64,000 nt of DNA, taken from Artemisia argyi. Taxonomy: Eukaryota; Streptophyta; Magnoliopsida; Asterales; Asteraceae. The translations under genes and the position numbers were made by a program. A model generated the notes under the pieces. That model was not told the origin of the DNA and did not search any database. It saw only the letters and a program-made list of their open reading frames with translations. The DNA lies in contig CM060702.1 of NCBI GenBank assembly GCA_030686995.1, positions 66,714,440 through 66,778,439 of the forward strand. Direction: 5' to 3'. This document shows positions 24,136-35,825 of this stretch, in pieces. The number at the start of each line of letters is the position of its first letter. Position 1 is the stretch's first letter.

Positions 24136-26219
24136 TGTAACACCCCCGAAATTGGGTCCAGCGGAAGCATACATGTCACTGGGGTGCTACTCAAATGGTA
24201 TCACAACACAAGGTACAAGGAACGGTTTTTAACTCAACCGTTTAGAAGAAATTTCATATCAAAAGCATTATGTTTACAACATTTCAAAAACAATGTGGAA
24301 ACATAGGCCCATAAAAAAAATAAAACGGTCCCAAATACATCAGGGTCATCTATGACCATGCCATGCCTTGCCAAAAGCCTTTAATAGTAGTTATCGCCTT
24401 AAACCTGAAAATACATGCTAAAAAAATGTCAACACGAGGTTGGTGAGTTCATAGGTTTGCATAAAAGCAATTTAGTATAAAAGAAATGTGAGTTCGATAA
24501 AAGTTTTGTGACCATGGTGTCGCTCACAATGTCATGAAAATATAGTTTACTTTCAAGTAAATGTAGTAATGTGGACCACAAGGTTTTCGAGTGTGAATAA
24601 CCGTTCACATACAAATCTAAGTTCAGTTTTAGTGACTACTGCTTTACTCACAGTGTCATGAAAAATATCAGTAAAGTAGACCATAAGTGTTAAGCATAAA
24701 GTTGGACCATAGGCAAAGTATGTGATCATTACAACGAATATAATGTCACATAAAAGTAAAAGTCTATTACGCTAGCACTAAGTTCATGCAACCGAAGCTA
24801 CGACAGTGTGCATGCTCTAGAAGCATGTTAAATATAAAGGCCCGGCAAGTGTTTATCCCGATACACTTGTAATTCGACATGTTATACGCTCGCGTTTGCC
24901 TATCCGGTCAAACCGAACGGGGGAGTCACCCCCAATAGATCTATTTATAACATTCGCGCTTCCCAGCTGGAATTAACGGTTTATGAGTTTGGGCATAGTG
25001 GGATTCAAGGCTTAGGCTAATCCGCGTAATAGTTTAAATAAAGCATAAGTTTCAGTGTGGTCCATAAAAGTGTTTGCATAAAAGCAATTGTCCATAAAGT
25101 GTGTTGCATACAAGCAATAACTCATAAAGTGTGTTGCATAAAAGCACGAATTCATAAGGTGTTTGCACGTTTCTCACCCCTAGTTTGTAAAGCAAAGTAA
25201 AGTAAAGAGTGGGGCTATAATGTTTAGAGTACTTGTGAAAGTAAAAATAAGTAGTTGAGCATGTATCTCCCCCAAAGAGTTTACAAAGTAATTAAACGAG
25301 TAAAAGTGGGGCTATGACTCACCTTAGTAAATCGTCTGGTGAATAAATCAAGTTGTGAATGTGCACGGCTCCGACACGCAACCTAGATAAGTATGTTATG
25401 GTATGATTTAGGTCGTGAAATTATGTCGTGTATGCATTTTGTGAAAGTTATATCACCCGTACATGTTTGTTGTAAAGTTTAATGGCTAAAAACGTAGTTA
25501 CGTTAATGTGCTCGTTTAAGAGTCAAATATACGTTTTATATAACGTGACTAGTTTATCTCGTAATTAAACTATGGTCGTCTTGTTAATGAGCATTTTTGA
25601 AAACCTCTAATGCGCCTAGTAAGTATACATAACTTTTTACCATTTTTGTTTACGTGATTTTAGTCAAAATCCACTCTAAAGTGTCCAAAATTTACTTTAA
25701 AATGTTTCATCAGCTTTCTAATAGCAAAAATAATAAGCTGTCAAAAGTTATATGTCGTCGCAAGTTCTTTAGGCCATATCTTTCTTGTTGTAGCTCCGTT
25801 TCTTGAGTTTTATATATCCCTGGGTTCGTGTTCAAGTATATTAACATGTTTTTAATGTCTAGACTAATCTAGTTAACTTTTAATACTCGATTTTTCCATT
25901 TAAAAATCTTCCAACAGCAAGTATTGTTTCAGAAAATCATTCTTGTCAATCAACTTCAAATTAAGGTATCTTCTTCGTTAATAGTCCGTTTTAATCCATT
26001 CAAGCGGCCATGTTTTCGTTATAGAGTCTATTTTCTATATTTCTAGCCAAATCTTGCCACCAAGTTACTGATTTTTCTGTGTGAGGTCGAATGGGACAGC
26101 TTCGTTTCTAAAGGTGTCAAAACGCATTTCCTAGCTTTCTAATTATTCAAAACCGCTTAACAACTCCCCAAACTAATCCTAGCTCTTCCACTGATTTTTC
26201 AACATGTCAATAGTGATTT

Positions 26220-26303
<84 letters not shown>

Positions 26304-27585
26304 TGTCAATATTAAAAAGTTCAATTTCTCACAAATTTAAGTAATTATTAAGACTAGTTAAATAAACAAGTTCACTAGTTTACATGTAGTGTTTTAGTTT
26401 CCACTTTCTTGTCAAGATTAACAATTAACTAGTATGTTCATGAAAGTATATTATTAAGACATAGTCATTAATTAAAAGCTCATTGTGGTTACAAAAGTAT
26501 AACAAACATGTACACGGTGATAATAATGTGCATGTAAATCATGAAACTAAGTTATAGAAAATGAAATAGCACATGATTAAGTAGTGTAAGATTATGAAAA
26601 TTAGTTTGATTGCTTACTTGAATGTAAGAGATGTTTGTGAAAATGAGGAACACGCTTGTACCCAAGTAATAACTCCTAAACCCTTTGCAAAACTAAGTGA
26701 GTTCTAATAAATATTTGAACTAGCAAAAACTAATTTTTCTTTCCTCCTTCCTTGTGGTTCGAATGGTGAAGTAGGGGAAAGTTATGTTTGTGTTTTTGGT
26801 GAGCAAAATAAGTGTGCAAGTATCCTTTTTATAAAAAAAAAAAAAAATATCAACATGTGGTCAAAGTAACTTAAGGACTGAATAAATGACCTATATTTAG
26901 ATTTAATAAAATTTACCCATAGGGTGGCGTTGGATTTCTTGTTTGCCGAAGAAAAGGAGACAACAAATGTGGTCAAGCACACAATTTGTTATCTTCTTTG
27001 GACTTTTGGTAAAATTGGTCAAGAAAGTTACCACAAAATAAGGGGTGGGCGGCCATAGTAAAAAGAAATAAAGTACATGTGTTTGATTTTTATAAAAAGT
27101 GTATTTATTGGATGTATTGGGTATTAAAAATAGGTATTGGTTAATAGTTTTTGCGGTTAAAGTTAAATACGTACAATTAAGTGGGCTCAGTAAAAGAATT
27201 ATAAAAGTGTAAGAAAATAATTTTTGGCACTTTTAGTAGTAATTTAGAGAATGTTAGAATGTATTAAAAATAATCATTAGGAGCATTGGGTACCTCGTGT
27301 GATCATTTGTATAGGTAAAACGTTTGTTAAATAAATATTCGTAACTAATAAATGGTATAATTGCTTCAACAATTAAATCACGAAAAGGAGTCTTGGGTAT
27401 GAAATATGGTGACATAGGCTAAATCAAATGTAACCTAATGCCATAGTGTACTTTGATGATCGTTCATAACTTTACGTTTATGAAATTAAAAGGTTATACG
27501 TAAAAAGTGTTCTTGCAAAATTTTGAAAGTAATAAATTAGAGTTTTGGGAATAATCATTGATGTGGAAAAGTACGGGTTGTTACA
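24136..27585 (-). repeat. Array LTR4 (5' LTR of the array)
   Basis: 3450 bp. The extra length over the other LTRs is mostly the AT run (26223-26299, about 38 units). A minus-strand TATA candidate lies at 26824-26833, so transcription should run leftward from roughly 26.8 kb. The PBS lies immediately left at 24120-24132. The right end abuts the target duplication AGAAC and then the copia gag frame. Confidence 0.9.
24405..25322 (-). other. Predicted LTR intron (array LTR4; same in LTR1-3)
   Basis: On the minus strand the donor is AAG|GTGAGTCATAGCCCCAC (intron starts at 25322) and the acceptor is TGTATTTTCAG (ends at 24405). The branch candidate TTGAC spans 24432-24428, its A 24 bases before the acceptor. 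Equivalent spans are 8195-9112, 13596-14513 and 18999-19916. Upstream of the branch lies TATGAACTCACCAAC, also present in the chromovirus and NA3. Splicing has not been observed; conservation of the signals across four families is the support. Confidence 0.5.
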
Positions 27586-29535
27586 AGAACTGGGTGCAGC
27601 TCCCTGCAGTTGTTTCAGTGGAGGAAGTGGTGATTGAGAATTAGACTCAGACTTAGTGATGGACTCAGTGTGACTGGGTTCATCAGTGACTCTTAGCATT
27701 TCCTTAATGGTTTGACTTTCAGGCTCCAAACTCATTCTAGTGTTAAAAATTGGCATTTTACTATCATGATTGACTCTTTCAATCCAATCACTGGGTTTTG
27801 GATTTAGTTCCTTGCTAGAGAGTATGCCAGCTAATAGAAAGGTTGTTACATGGTTAATCTCCCCTGAGACTTCAATGAGTTGATCTTCTCCCAGTGCAAC
27901 CTTTTTGGTATTGGGTGTGAGTCTCACTGAGTCAAAGAGTTTGGGGTTCTTTTGAGTCGAGCTAAAAATAACTGCCTTTTCTTTCTTAAGTTCTTCCTGA
28001 AGAGCTTGATTTTGTTTTACAAGTTCAGAGTTTTGAATTTAAAGTGTAATGTTTTCAAGTTTAGCTTGTTTTAAAGCAAGAAGTTCATCTCTACACTGAT
28101 TTAACTTAAAACTCAATTTGTTATATTTTGAATACAAATTTAATCTATGCTCTTCAACATACTTAAGATCAACATTTATATATTTTAAAAGTAGGATTTC
28201 CAATCAGAATCATCATCCATAGAAAGTAAGATGTTTACCTTTCTCATGGTGATGCTCACCCACTCTCCATTCCTTGCATGGTTCTTTCCCACAGCCAGCT
28301 TGTTATCTTCTTAGAGCGCCATCAGGGCATTGACATGAACTTCTTCATCCTCAGAGGACACCTCTTCCTCTTCCCAATCAAAGGTTTCAGCTACAAGTCC
28401 CTTGTTTTTCTAATGAGTAGGTTTGGGAACTTGTGGTGACTGAGAGACAGAGGGAGCTGACTCAAGAAGAGCAAGTTTGACCTTGGCTTTTCTATATTTG
28501 GCTTCAAAATCTTTTTGAGGAAAATTTTCAAGCTTGTTTTGAAAAGGCTGACTAGATTGAAGCATTTTTGGTTAAAACTTGCTAGTTCCTGAGAAAGAGT
28601 TGTTTCCTGAGAATTATAAGATGATTCTGAGGTTGTTTTAGAGAAACAGTCTTTTGCAAAATGACCCTTTTACCACATTTAAAACATTCAGAGTTGTCAT
28701 TTGCTTTTGTATTTGAAAAGTTTTTGTTTCTTTTAATAAATCTTTTTGAGTTAGCAAGAAGTTCCCTTTCATGAAATTCAATTTGTAAATCATTCAGGTA
28801 CTCCTCACTTGTTCCTTCATCAACCTCATCATCAGATCCATCTTGAAAATCCTGCACAACACCATTGGAATAGAAAGCAGTGGATATAGGAGAGGAGGTT
28901 AGGGTCTTTTTAGTCTCTTGAGCCTTTTGGGAGTCTGGGTATCTCTTTGAGATTAGGTTATCCTCATAGAGAAATTTACCATAGATCTCAGGAAGCTCAA
29001 GATTTTGGAGATGATTTGCATTTCTTAGACTCTGAGAGAAGTTTAACCACTTCTCAGGGAGACTGTTAACAAAGCCAACATTGATTTCATGCTTGGACAG
29101 GGTGACATCATCATCGGTAAGTTCATTGAGAAGGGTCTTATACCAGGTGTAGGTCCCTGAGAGACTTTCAGAGTCTTTGGCCCTGAAAGTATTGTACTCA
29201 AGTTTTTGGTCCATGATCCTATTTTTCTTGGTATCTGAGGGACCTTCATAGCTATGAACCAAGTCAGTCCATGTCTGCTTGGCAGTAGGACAATTGATGA
29301 CTGATTCCATTATATCGTCAGGAAGACAATATATAATGATGCTTTTTAGGCGTTGGTCTTGATTGACCACCCTCCTCTCATATGAGTTCCACTGGGCTTC
29401 AGGTTAGATTAAGCCTTGGGTAGTTGTTAAATTTACCAACTTCAAGTCTAGGAGCAGTAGCAGAATAGCTTCCACCCTTTTTATCGACTAGTTGGGGCAC
29501 ATCAATGTTAGCCACGGTAAGATCTTGATTTTAAA
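27586..29535 (-). pseudogene. gag: Copia gag, decayed
   Basis: Minus-strand Gag region starting in the leader near 29.5 kb and running to the array boundary. The clearest block is 29370-28582: it has the UBN2-type Gag core (LPDDIMESVINCPTAKQTW, later LTDDDVTLSKHEINVGFVNSLP) and the start of a CCHC knuckle (CFKCGKR). A one-base deletion inside the knuckle shifts the frame near 28660. The region 28580-27928 still shows acidic and coiled Gag C-terminal sequence in shifting frames, with stops near 28317 and 28038. A clean frame resumes from 27927 and continues across the array into 7925-7559. A stop also lies just upstream of 29370. The gene is nonfunctional, with several independent lesions. Confidence 0.75.
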
Positions 29536-29590
29536 AACTTTGAGTACTCTTTAGTTTGAAAAAAATATTTGAAAAGTTTTCCAAATCAGA

Positions 29591-29603
29591 GTCTCTGATA
29601 CCA
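29591..29603 (-). other. Copia primer binding site
   Basis: Minus-strand TGGTATCAGAGAC, two bases inside the LTR end at 29606, complementary to initiator Met tRNA. This is typical of Ty1/copia elements and fixes the LTR at 29606-30446 as the 5' LTR. Confidence 0.8.
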
Positions 29604-29605
29604 CT

Positions 29606-30446
29606 TGTTGGTCCTTTTTACTAGGTTAATGTTAACTATTGAGTTAAACTAACCAAGTTCCATGGCTTGAACAAAGAAGTAAATAATTAACAGTAAATAA
29701 AAATGTAAAGATAAGAGACAAGATATTATTTCAACGTTTAATTCTTATTACAAGTTAATCAAAGAATTATACCCAAGTGTTTGCGGAATGACACTTTCGA
29801 TTGAAATGAAAAGTATGGTATGACTCCTCACTAAACTCAAACTAGGCTTGAGTGACAACTAAAGGTCCTACTGAGCTATCTCAGGGACCGTGTTGTTCTT
29901 TGGAGGAGTAAAACTGGTTTGTGAATGTCTAAGCATTAATTGCACAAGCTTGTCACTTTTACTCCTCACTTATCCTTCCTATCTATACACAAGTAAATTT
30001 TAACATTAATGATAAAGACAAATTGATGACCTAGGCTAGTGGAGACAAAATACTTTGTCTCTGTTATAATAGGCTATTTTGGGTATAAGACAATAAGCCT
30101 TTCTGATGTACAGTGATGACACCATCCTGACTTTATGCCTTTTAGGGAAAGTTTGACTTTAGGTGGATAGGGACACCCACTCATACTTTTAAACGTTCCC
30201 CGCTTTGTCACGCCCATTCTTCAGTCTTTAGTACTTCATTAGTTGTTGAGGAGTCCTGGGGGTTCAGTGAGTTATTGTCATCCTCACTGAACCCATCACC
30301 TTCTTCTTTGGCTTAGATGCCACCCACAGAGTTCTGTCTCACTGAGTGGAGAGACTTTCTTCTTAGACTCGTCCTAAGCATCCTGAAGGTGACTCACTGA
30401 GTTACTGTTCACTCAGCGACTTGATTGCGTTAAATGATTTCCAACA
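29606..30446 (-). repeat. 5' LTR of the copia element
   Basis: 841 bp with perfect 6 bp inverted ends TGTTGG...CCAACA. It contains a 12 bp perfect inverted repeat (30260-30271 with 30283-30294, loop 11 bases) built on GGGTTCAGTGAG, and further copies of the CACTGAGT motif to its right (around 30345 and 30390-30415). CTTAG (30447-30451) would be the target duplication; its partner lies outside the window. No frame of note. Confidence 0.85.
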
Positions 30447-30470
30447 CTTAGGTTAATTTGTGTTCAAATC

Positions 30471-31322
30471 TTGTTTTATGAGACTTGTGTTGCAAGAAGC
30501 CACTCACAATTTCATGAAAATAGTTTAACTCCGCCATTGTTCTCTTCTATCAAGTTTAAAGAATCAAAAGAAAAGGAGAAAAATAGCAATGGACTGTCAG
30601 TTCTTGAAGAAATTTGTGAAGAAATCATTGAAGATTCAGGTGGAATTGAAAAAGATAGCGATTGTGTGATGGTTCTTTATGATGATTGTAAACAAACTGA
30701 ATCAATGGTAAGTGGAATGGATGATGATAATAAGTGTTTGAATGATGAAAACACAACAGTAGAAACTATAGAATGATATAATGGTAAACAAGAACTTGAG
30801 GAAGATTATGATTTAGATGACAGGTGAAGATAATGTTTTGGTTGTGAGTGTGAATGATTGGAGGTATTTTGAAGGTCATAATGGTAAGAATAAAAGTGGT
30901 AATGTGGTGTTTGCTTGTGATTATAATGACCATGAATTGTCAAAAAGCAATTTGAGCTGTGATGATCAGTTGCATCAAAAGGTGAAGCAGAAAAAGAAGC
31001 TAACTTTGAGGTTTAGAAGGGACTAAAGATACAAGCAACATGGAAATCATTACACTTGGTTTAGAGGTTGAGCACACTACACTATCAATTCATGGTTTTG
31101 CACCTTTTGTATCAACCATCCTTTCTGATGGTTCAATTGAAAGGAGAACAATTGGTGGAGTTGGTAATTATTATTTCCTACACTTGTTTGAATGGTTTCG
31201 GAGATAGAGGTGATATTTTTGTGCATGATGATTCCAAGATTGAACAAAATATTGCACCAGTTGGCTCAAAAATCTTTTATTGTGCATTTAGTGGCCGTAA
31301 AAATGAATGGTGTTCATCTTAG
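30471..31322 (+). pseudogene. Decayed gene-like segment, unrecognised
   Basis: Three adjacent open pieces. 30471-30776 has an acidic, Glu/Asp-rich product including SVLEEICEEIIEDSGG. 30817-31026 is in another frame, includes NVLVVSVNDWRYFEGHNG and ends in a basic KQKKKLTLRFRRD tail. 31068-31322 has a further frame with GDIFVHDDSKIEQN. Codon usage and composition look protein-like compared with the AT-rich surroundings, and a frameshift plus stop codons separate the pieces. I do not recognise the family. It could be a gene relic, a captured fragment or exons with unseen introns. Confidence 0.3.
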
Positions 31323-32222
31323 TCATTTGAAGTCTTAACACTTTAACATATGGAAATTGCCTAAGAGGAAAAAAAACATATCACAAAAACTGCAAATTTG
31401 AGCACGAGAAGTGGAAGTTTGACATTAGTTAATGGCCTAAAAGAAAGAAAAAAATGAGAAAGAGTCATGCTATGGAGTATGTCTACAGTCTACTTAGTCG
31501 TCAGCTTGTCTTTTCAGATTGGAACTTTAAGTACAAAAACGGGTGTTTGTCCTTTGAGATTGGAACTTGTAAGAATTAGAAAAGATATATATGCAATTAT
31601 AAGTTTCAATAAAATATATATGTAATTACAAATTTTTGAAAAATATATATACAATTCCCCTTTTTAAAGAAGTAACAAATAGATGACTCATATATCGACA
31701 TACATTATTTGTTTTGTTTATTCGTAAGTTCTCATTAGTCATCCTTGATTCTTTAGGATCACAATCTCGGAAAGATGCATTTTATTGTAATATATGTTAT
31801 CGTATTTTATTGTTTTAAGCTTTTATATCTATCTTTCATACAGAAAAAACCTCAAGAAAACTCTTTTACAGAGAAGATCATAATCTTTATACTATATGTT
31901 ATTGTGTTATAATTATATATTTTTTTTATACATCTCATGGAGAGAATCTCATAAGAGGTAAATTATTAAACTATTTAATACCGTGCTATTGTTTTATGAT
32001 TTTAGACATAAAGTCCAACGGTTAGCTAATTATAGAAACACTGATAAATGTTTTTTATAGACCTCAAATTCTTCATTTAATGAACCAATTATAGTTCTTT
32101 AATTTTTTTTTATCAAATAACAACAACAAAAACAACAACAACAACAACAACAAAATCAACTTTCATCTTTTTCTAAAAATTAAATATCTCACAAACCATT
32201 AATCGTTATGTGAAAAGAATCA
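31323..32222. other. AT-rich intergenic stretch with CAA microsatellite
   Basis: No gene or element boundary recognised. A CAA-type microsatellite lies at 32121-32154 and several A/T-rich runs occur around 31600-31950. Confidence 0.5.
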
Positions 32223-32570
32223 TATCATCACGACGAGAATTGAATTAAATTTCTATAGAGGGGCACTTCTATATACTTTCGACGAACTTTTTTTCGACTT
32301 TTTTTGTAAGTGTTGAAATTTGCGTCTAGAAAAATCACATGTGGTTTGTTATTTTAAAATCACATGTGATTTGTGAAATCACACATGAATTCTAACATAC
32401 AAATTACATGTGATTTGTTTAATCACACGTGATTCTTAATATACAAATTATATGTGATTTTTCCAGACGCAAATTTTAACACTAAAACAAAACTCGAAAA
32501 TAAAGGTTTGTCGAAAGTATATCAAAGTGCGCATCTACTGAAAGATAAAAAAGTTCTCGTCGCGATGGTA
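32223..32570. mobile_element. Foldback MITE-like element
   Basis: About 348 bp that is nearly one long inverted repeat. The left end TATCATCACGACGAGAA matches the reverse complement of the right end, TACCATCGCGACGAGAA. The inner parts also match (ACTTTCGACGAAC and ACTTTCGACAAAC; AAATTTGCGTCT on both sides). The centre carries several ATCACATGTGATTTG-type short palindromes. TA at 32223-32224 and 32569-32570 may be a target duplication, but the exact termini are uncertain. There is no transposase frame, so it is nonautonomous. I cannot place the superfamily. Confidence 0.65.
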
Positions 32571-34369
32571 TATTTTTTAACACTTAAAGATTTACCGTTG
32601 GCATGATATTTTATTTTCAAAGAAATTGTGGAAAGTGATTTTTGTTTTTGTTTTTGTTTTTGTTTTTTAGTTTTAATGAAAAAATGGATAGGTAAAATCG
32701 ATTCATCAGATATATAGAGAATATGGGGCTATAATGATCTCAATTCTAGAAACACTTTCAGGAAATCATTTTATGTGTTCAAGTCAAGGGAATGCTAAAA
32801 ACTATATTATCAGATGCAATAAATAATTGTAGCTACAAGAGCTTAAATAGAAAACAAAACAAATAAACACTATAGAGCTAAGCAGATCTAAACAAGTGTG
32901 CCGGGCTAATAAGCCTTTAGTATCTAACTTCCACTCTCCAATTCACAATGCTACATTAAGAGTTTGACAAGAAAACTCCGAAATCAGACTGGTGCAGACA
33001 GACATATGCAGATTCAGTAGAGAGGTCCGAACAGAGGTAGACGAAGAGCAGATTCAGGCAGACAGATAGATTTAGATAAAACTAAACGAAACCAGATGCA
33101 AAACCATGTGTGAAATCAGATGCAAATTTATACCAATACCAATACAATTTATTTAATATAACAACTTTTACTAAGACACTCATAAAACAATACATTTCTC
33201 TATGCACCTAATTAATTTCAATACACCATAATTACATACTCCAATCAAAAGGTACCATGATATACTAATTAAAACCCACCATACATGAATTTCTAATACC
33301 TAAACCATGCACAAAATTCATTTTAAAAATTTAACCGACCCATGATCCTAATTAAAAACCCATTATCTTTGATCTTTATTATTAACCAATGAAGACTTAC
33401 TATTGAAGACTTACTAGTCAAAACTTTTGATAATCGACCCAAACAGAGATGACCTAGAATAGAACCAAACTTACACATAAATTCAAAAAGCGAACAGATA
33501 AGCAGCGAAAGAACAAAAACTATATTATCAGATTCAATAACTAATTGTAATTAGAAGAGCTTAAATATAAAACAAAACAAATAAACCGTAGAGCTAAACA
33601 GCCTAAATAAGTGGGTCTTTATTATCTAAGATTATTTACAAATTTCCAAAAAGATAGATTCTTGTTATACATAGGTTACCATAGTATTCTTTTCGTATTC
33701 TTAGATATGATCTCACAATCCTTTAAGACTACTACCGGCAATGAACGTGAGCCACCATGACTGAGCCACCTCAGGCGCTACCCTTGCTGGGTAGGTGGAG
33801 CTCACGTGTTAGGAACGAATAAAAACGGGACGAAAGGTAAAGTCCTTACATTATAAGAAAGCGTGCAAATGCCGTTGCATTATACATATAAATAAATAAA
33901 TAAAAACTCAACTACCCTATTTTTTACCTATAATTCTATAAATAGCACTATTAACTTCACCATTTTAAACATAACTTCATTTTGTACCCTCTACTCACTT
34001 ATTAATACCTCTCTACTTAAACAGAACTTATTATGGATATAAATTCCGAAAAAATAATGTTAACAGACTCATCGAAAGAACAAGAAGTTATTAGTCGGGA
34101 CATGAGGTTTTTTAGTAAAGCGTTGTCATTTATTATGGATAGATGATAAGCAAATAGACCGAAGAAAAAAAAAATCATAAGCCGAGATTGTTGGGTTTTT
34201 GAGATTCTGCTGCTCAGGATTTATCTAAGTGTCAAACTGCTAATGCTTAGAATCTACTGCTGGTATAAGGAAGCTGCTGCTAGTGTAAACAAACTACTGC
34301 TAGGTGAATCTGCTGCTGAAGACTATGCTGCTTAAAGAGATAATATTGTATACACGGATGGATAATTAT
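32571..34369. other. Unassigned intergenic DNA
   Basis: Holds a TTTTTG microsatellite (32638-32668), an imperfect hairpin with arms ACGTGAGC (33745-33752) and GCTCACGT (33800-33807) that ends in a CACGTG core, and CTGCTG-rich sequence at 34205-34335. The small ORF at 34033 is listed separately. No LTR ends or conserved protein were seen. Confidence 0.4.
33937..34146 (+). CDS. Possible small peptide ORF behind a TATA box
   Basis: TATAAATA at 33937-33944 is followed about 90 bases later by ATG at 34033 and a 37-codon frame ending TGA at 34146. The product begins MDINSEKIMLTDSSKEQEV and ends FFSKALSFIMDR. The TATA-to-ATG spacing suits a short plant leader, and the hydrophilic start with a hydrophobic end is not typical of random AT-rich translation. 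I do not recognise a family, and the frame is short enough to arise by chance. Confidence 0.2.
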
Positions 34370-35825
34370 TGATACGTGGGAATTACGCCCTCGCAATAGG
34401 TTTTACCTCTCAAGGGATCTTGAGATGCTTACAACCCCTACCAGGCAGTGTACCTGATCGTGGTAGTATAGTATAGTGACAAGTATCGGGGGATTGATTG
34501 TTCAACTGAGGAATAGTGTCGCTAGGATTAGAAAGCCTACTAAACTAGGTCTAGAGGTGAGGGATGATTCTTTTTCTATTTTTATATTTTATGGAAAGCA
34601 AGTAAAATCTCGGGTTTTGAAGGAGTGGGCGAAATTAGTTGCTAGCCAACTAACCCAATTAACTAAAGATGCAATCAAAATAAAATAAAAGAAATGAAAA
34701 TTAAACTAATTTACTAATGTGGTGGAAACAGTAATGAGAAAAGTTGTGTTTACTTAGATTTCATTACTCCCTAGATATCTTTTACCGGTTGATTAGCTTG
34801 TTACAATTGCATGGATGATGGGTTATATTCCTTAATACCAGTCGTAGGGCCGTGTACAATATTCCCTAACTCTATAAGATCGTACTTCACTCCCATGTCG
34901 AGCCGTTAAAAGCTCCTAACATGGGATCATTAGAATTCACTTATGCATTAAAGAAAACCAAAAATCGTAGTACACCTCCGATCATGTTTCTTAAGACGTT
35001 CAAGCAAGTTACCAATGGAAGTCTGCCAGTTTTCTTAAGCCTAACATCGAATACAATCATCCGTAACAATTATAAACATACAATCAACCCGTAATCAACA
35101 TCTAGGTTTCGCTACATCTAAGTAAACACAATAAAAGCCTAGCCTAACATATTAAAAGAAAGATACACATAAGATAGAATCAAACAATACCTAGATATAT
35201 TGAATGATTAATGAAATACTCATCTTTATTCAAACATGGAAGAAAGAAGGGTTTGAAACCCCTTCTAGATGCAGGAAATTCGACCTAGGGTTTTTACAAA
35301 ACTTGTTCCACAAAAGTTCCACACTTTACAATGAAAAATTGGAAAAATATATATAGACTATGCATCCTGACGGCGTCATGTGTTAACCTCTAACGCCGTC
35401 AACTCGCCGCCAAGTTGAAATTCGTATTGCCTAGATCCACTTCTGACGCAGTCATGTAGCAATAAGCTCTGGGTCGTCACATGTATTTGGACCCTGACGG
35501 CCTAGGTGACGCCGTCAGGCCAATATCAAAGAAAACACTTTGGGCCGTCACGTTATAAGTTCCACATCCGCCTATTTTGTCACTCTTGACGCCGTCACTA
35601 GTAAACCCTTGACATTGTCTGGTACTGTTCCAACAAGGAATTTTGAGACTTTGCCGTTTTCTTCACTTTTATGCTCCAAAAACGTCCAAAATGCTTCCTT
35701 TTCCAGATTTCTCCTCAAAAGTACCTAAAATGACAAAAGGAATGATTTAGGGCAATAATTGATCAAATAATCTTGAATTCGGGCTTAAATGACCTCTTAA
35801 AAGTGGTACACAATTTGCCTCATCA
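34370..35825 (-). repeat. 3' LTR of Athila-like element B
   Basis: 1456 bp, TGATACGTGG...GCCTCATCA on the plus strand, alignable throughout with the split LTR of element A. It provides the empty-site view of NA1's target near 34450. Palindromic TGACG-CGTCA motifs lie at 35368-35378, 35507-35517 and 35587-35597, with decayed copies between. A minus-strand TATA run lies near 35346-35356. Frames inside it are not genes. Confidence 0.75.

Larger units (their letters stand above)
7926..27585 (-). mobile_element. Tandem LTR array: 4 LTRs and 3 interiors in one insertion
   Basis: 19,660 bp block flanked once by AGAAC (7921-7925 and 27586-27590). Order on the plus strand: LTR1 7926-11355, interior 11356-13326, LTR2 13327-16758, interior 16759-18729, LTR3 18730-22164, interior 22165-24135, LTR4 24136-27585. 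The unit is about 5.40 kb. PBS and polypurine tract positions show transcription on the minus strand, with LTR4 as the 5'-most LTR. LTR1 differs from LTR2, 3 and 4 at eight positions; those three share the other base each time. The interiors differ at one base (about 18538). No protein-coding capacity is seen. This fits one insertion followed by unequal recombination between LTRs. Confidence 0.9.
7559..30446 (-). mobile_element. Ty1/copia element (5' portion), twice interrupted
   Basis: Minus-strand element with 5' LTR at 29606-30446, iMet PBS at 29591-29603, leader and a long Gag region running leftward. It is interrupted by the LTR array (7926-27585), continues at 7925-7559 and is cut there by Athila-like element A. 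No protease, integrase or RT is seen; these would lie beyond the left edge. This is the oldest layer on the left side, since two other elements sit inside it. The long Gag with a central zinc knuckle, an acidic and coiled C-terminal part and a later knuckle is typical of Asteraceae copia elements by recall. Confidence 0.8.

Noticed and set aside
7926..27585. Assembly error as the sole explanation of the array
   Set aside because: LTR1 has eight private bases, interior 2 has one, and AT-run and oligo-A lengths differ between units. Read-level proof is still needed.
33745..33807. tRNA-derived SINE or tRNA gene
   Set aside because: Only a hairpin with a CACGTG core is seen; no A box, B box or cloverleaf could be read.
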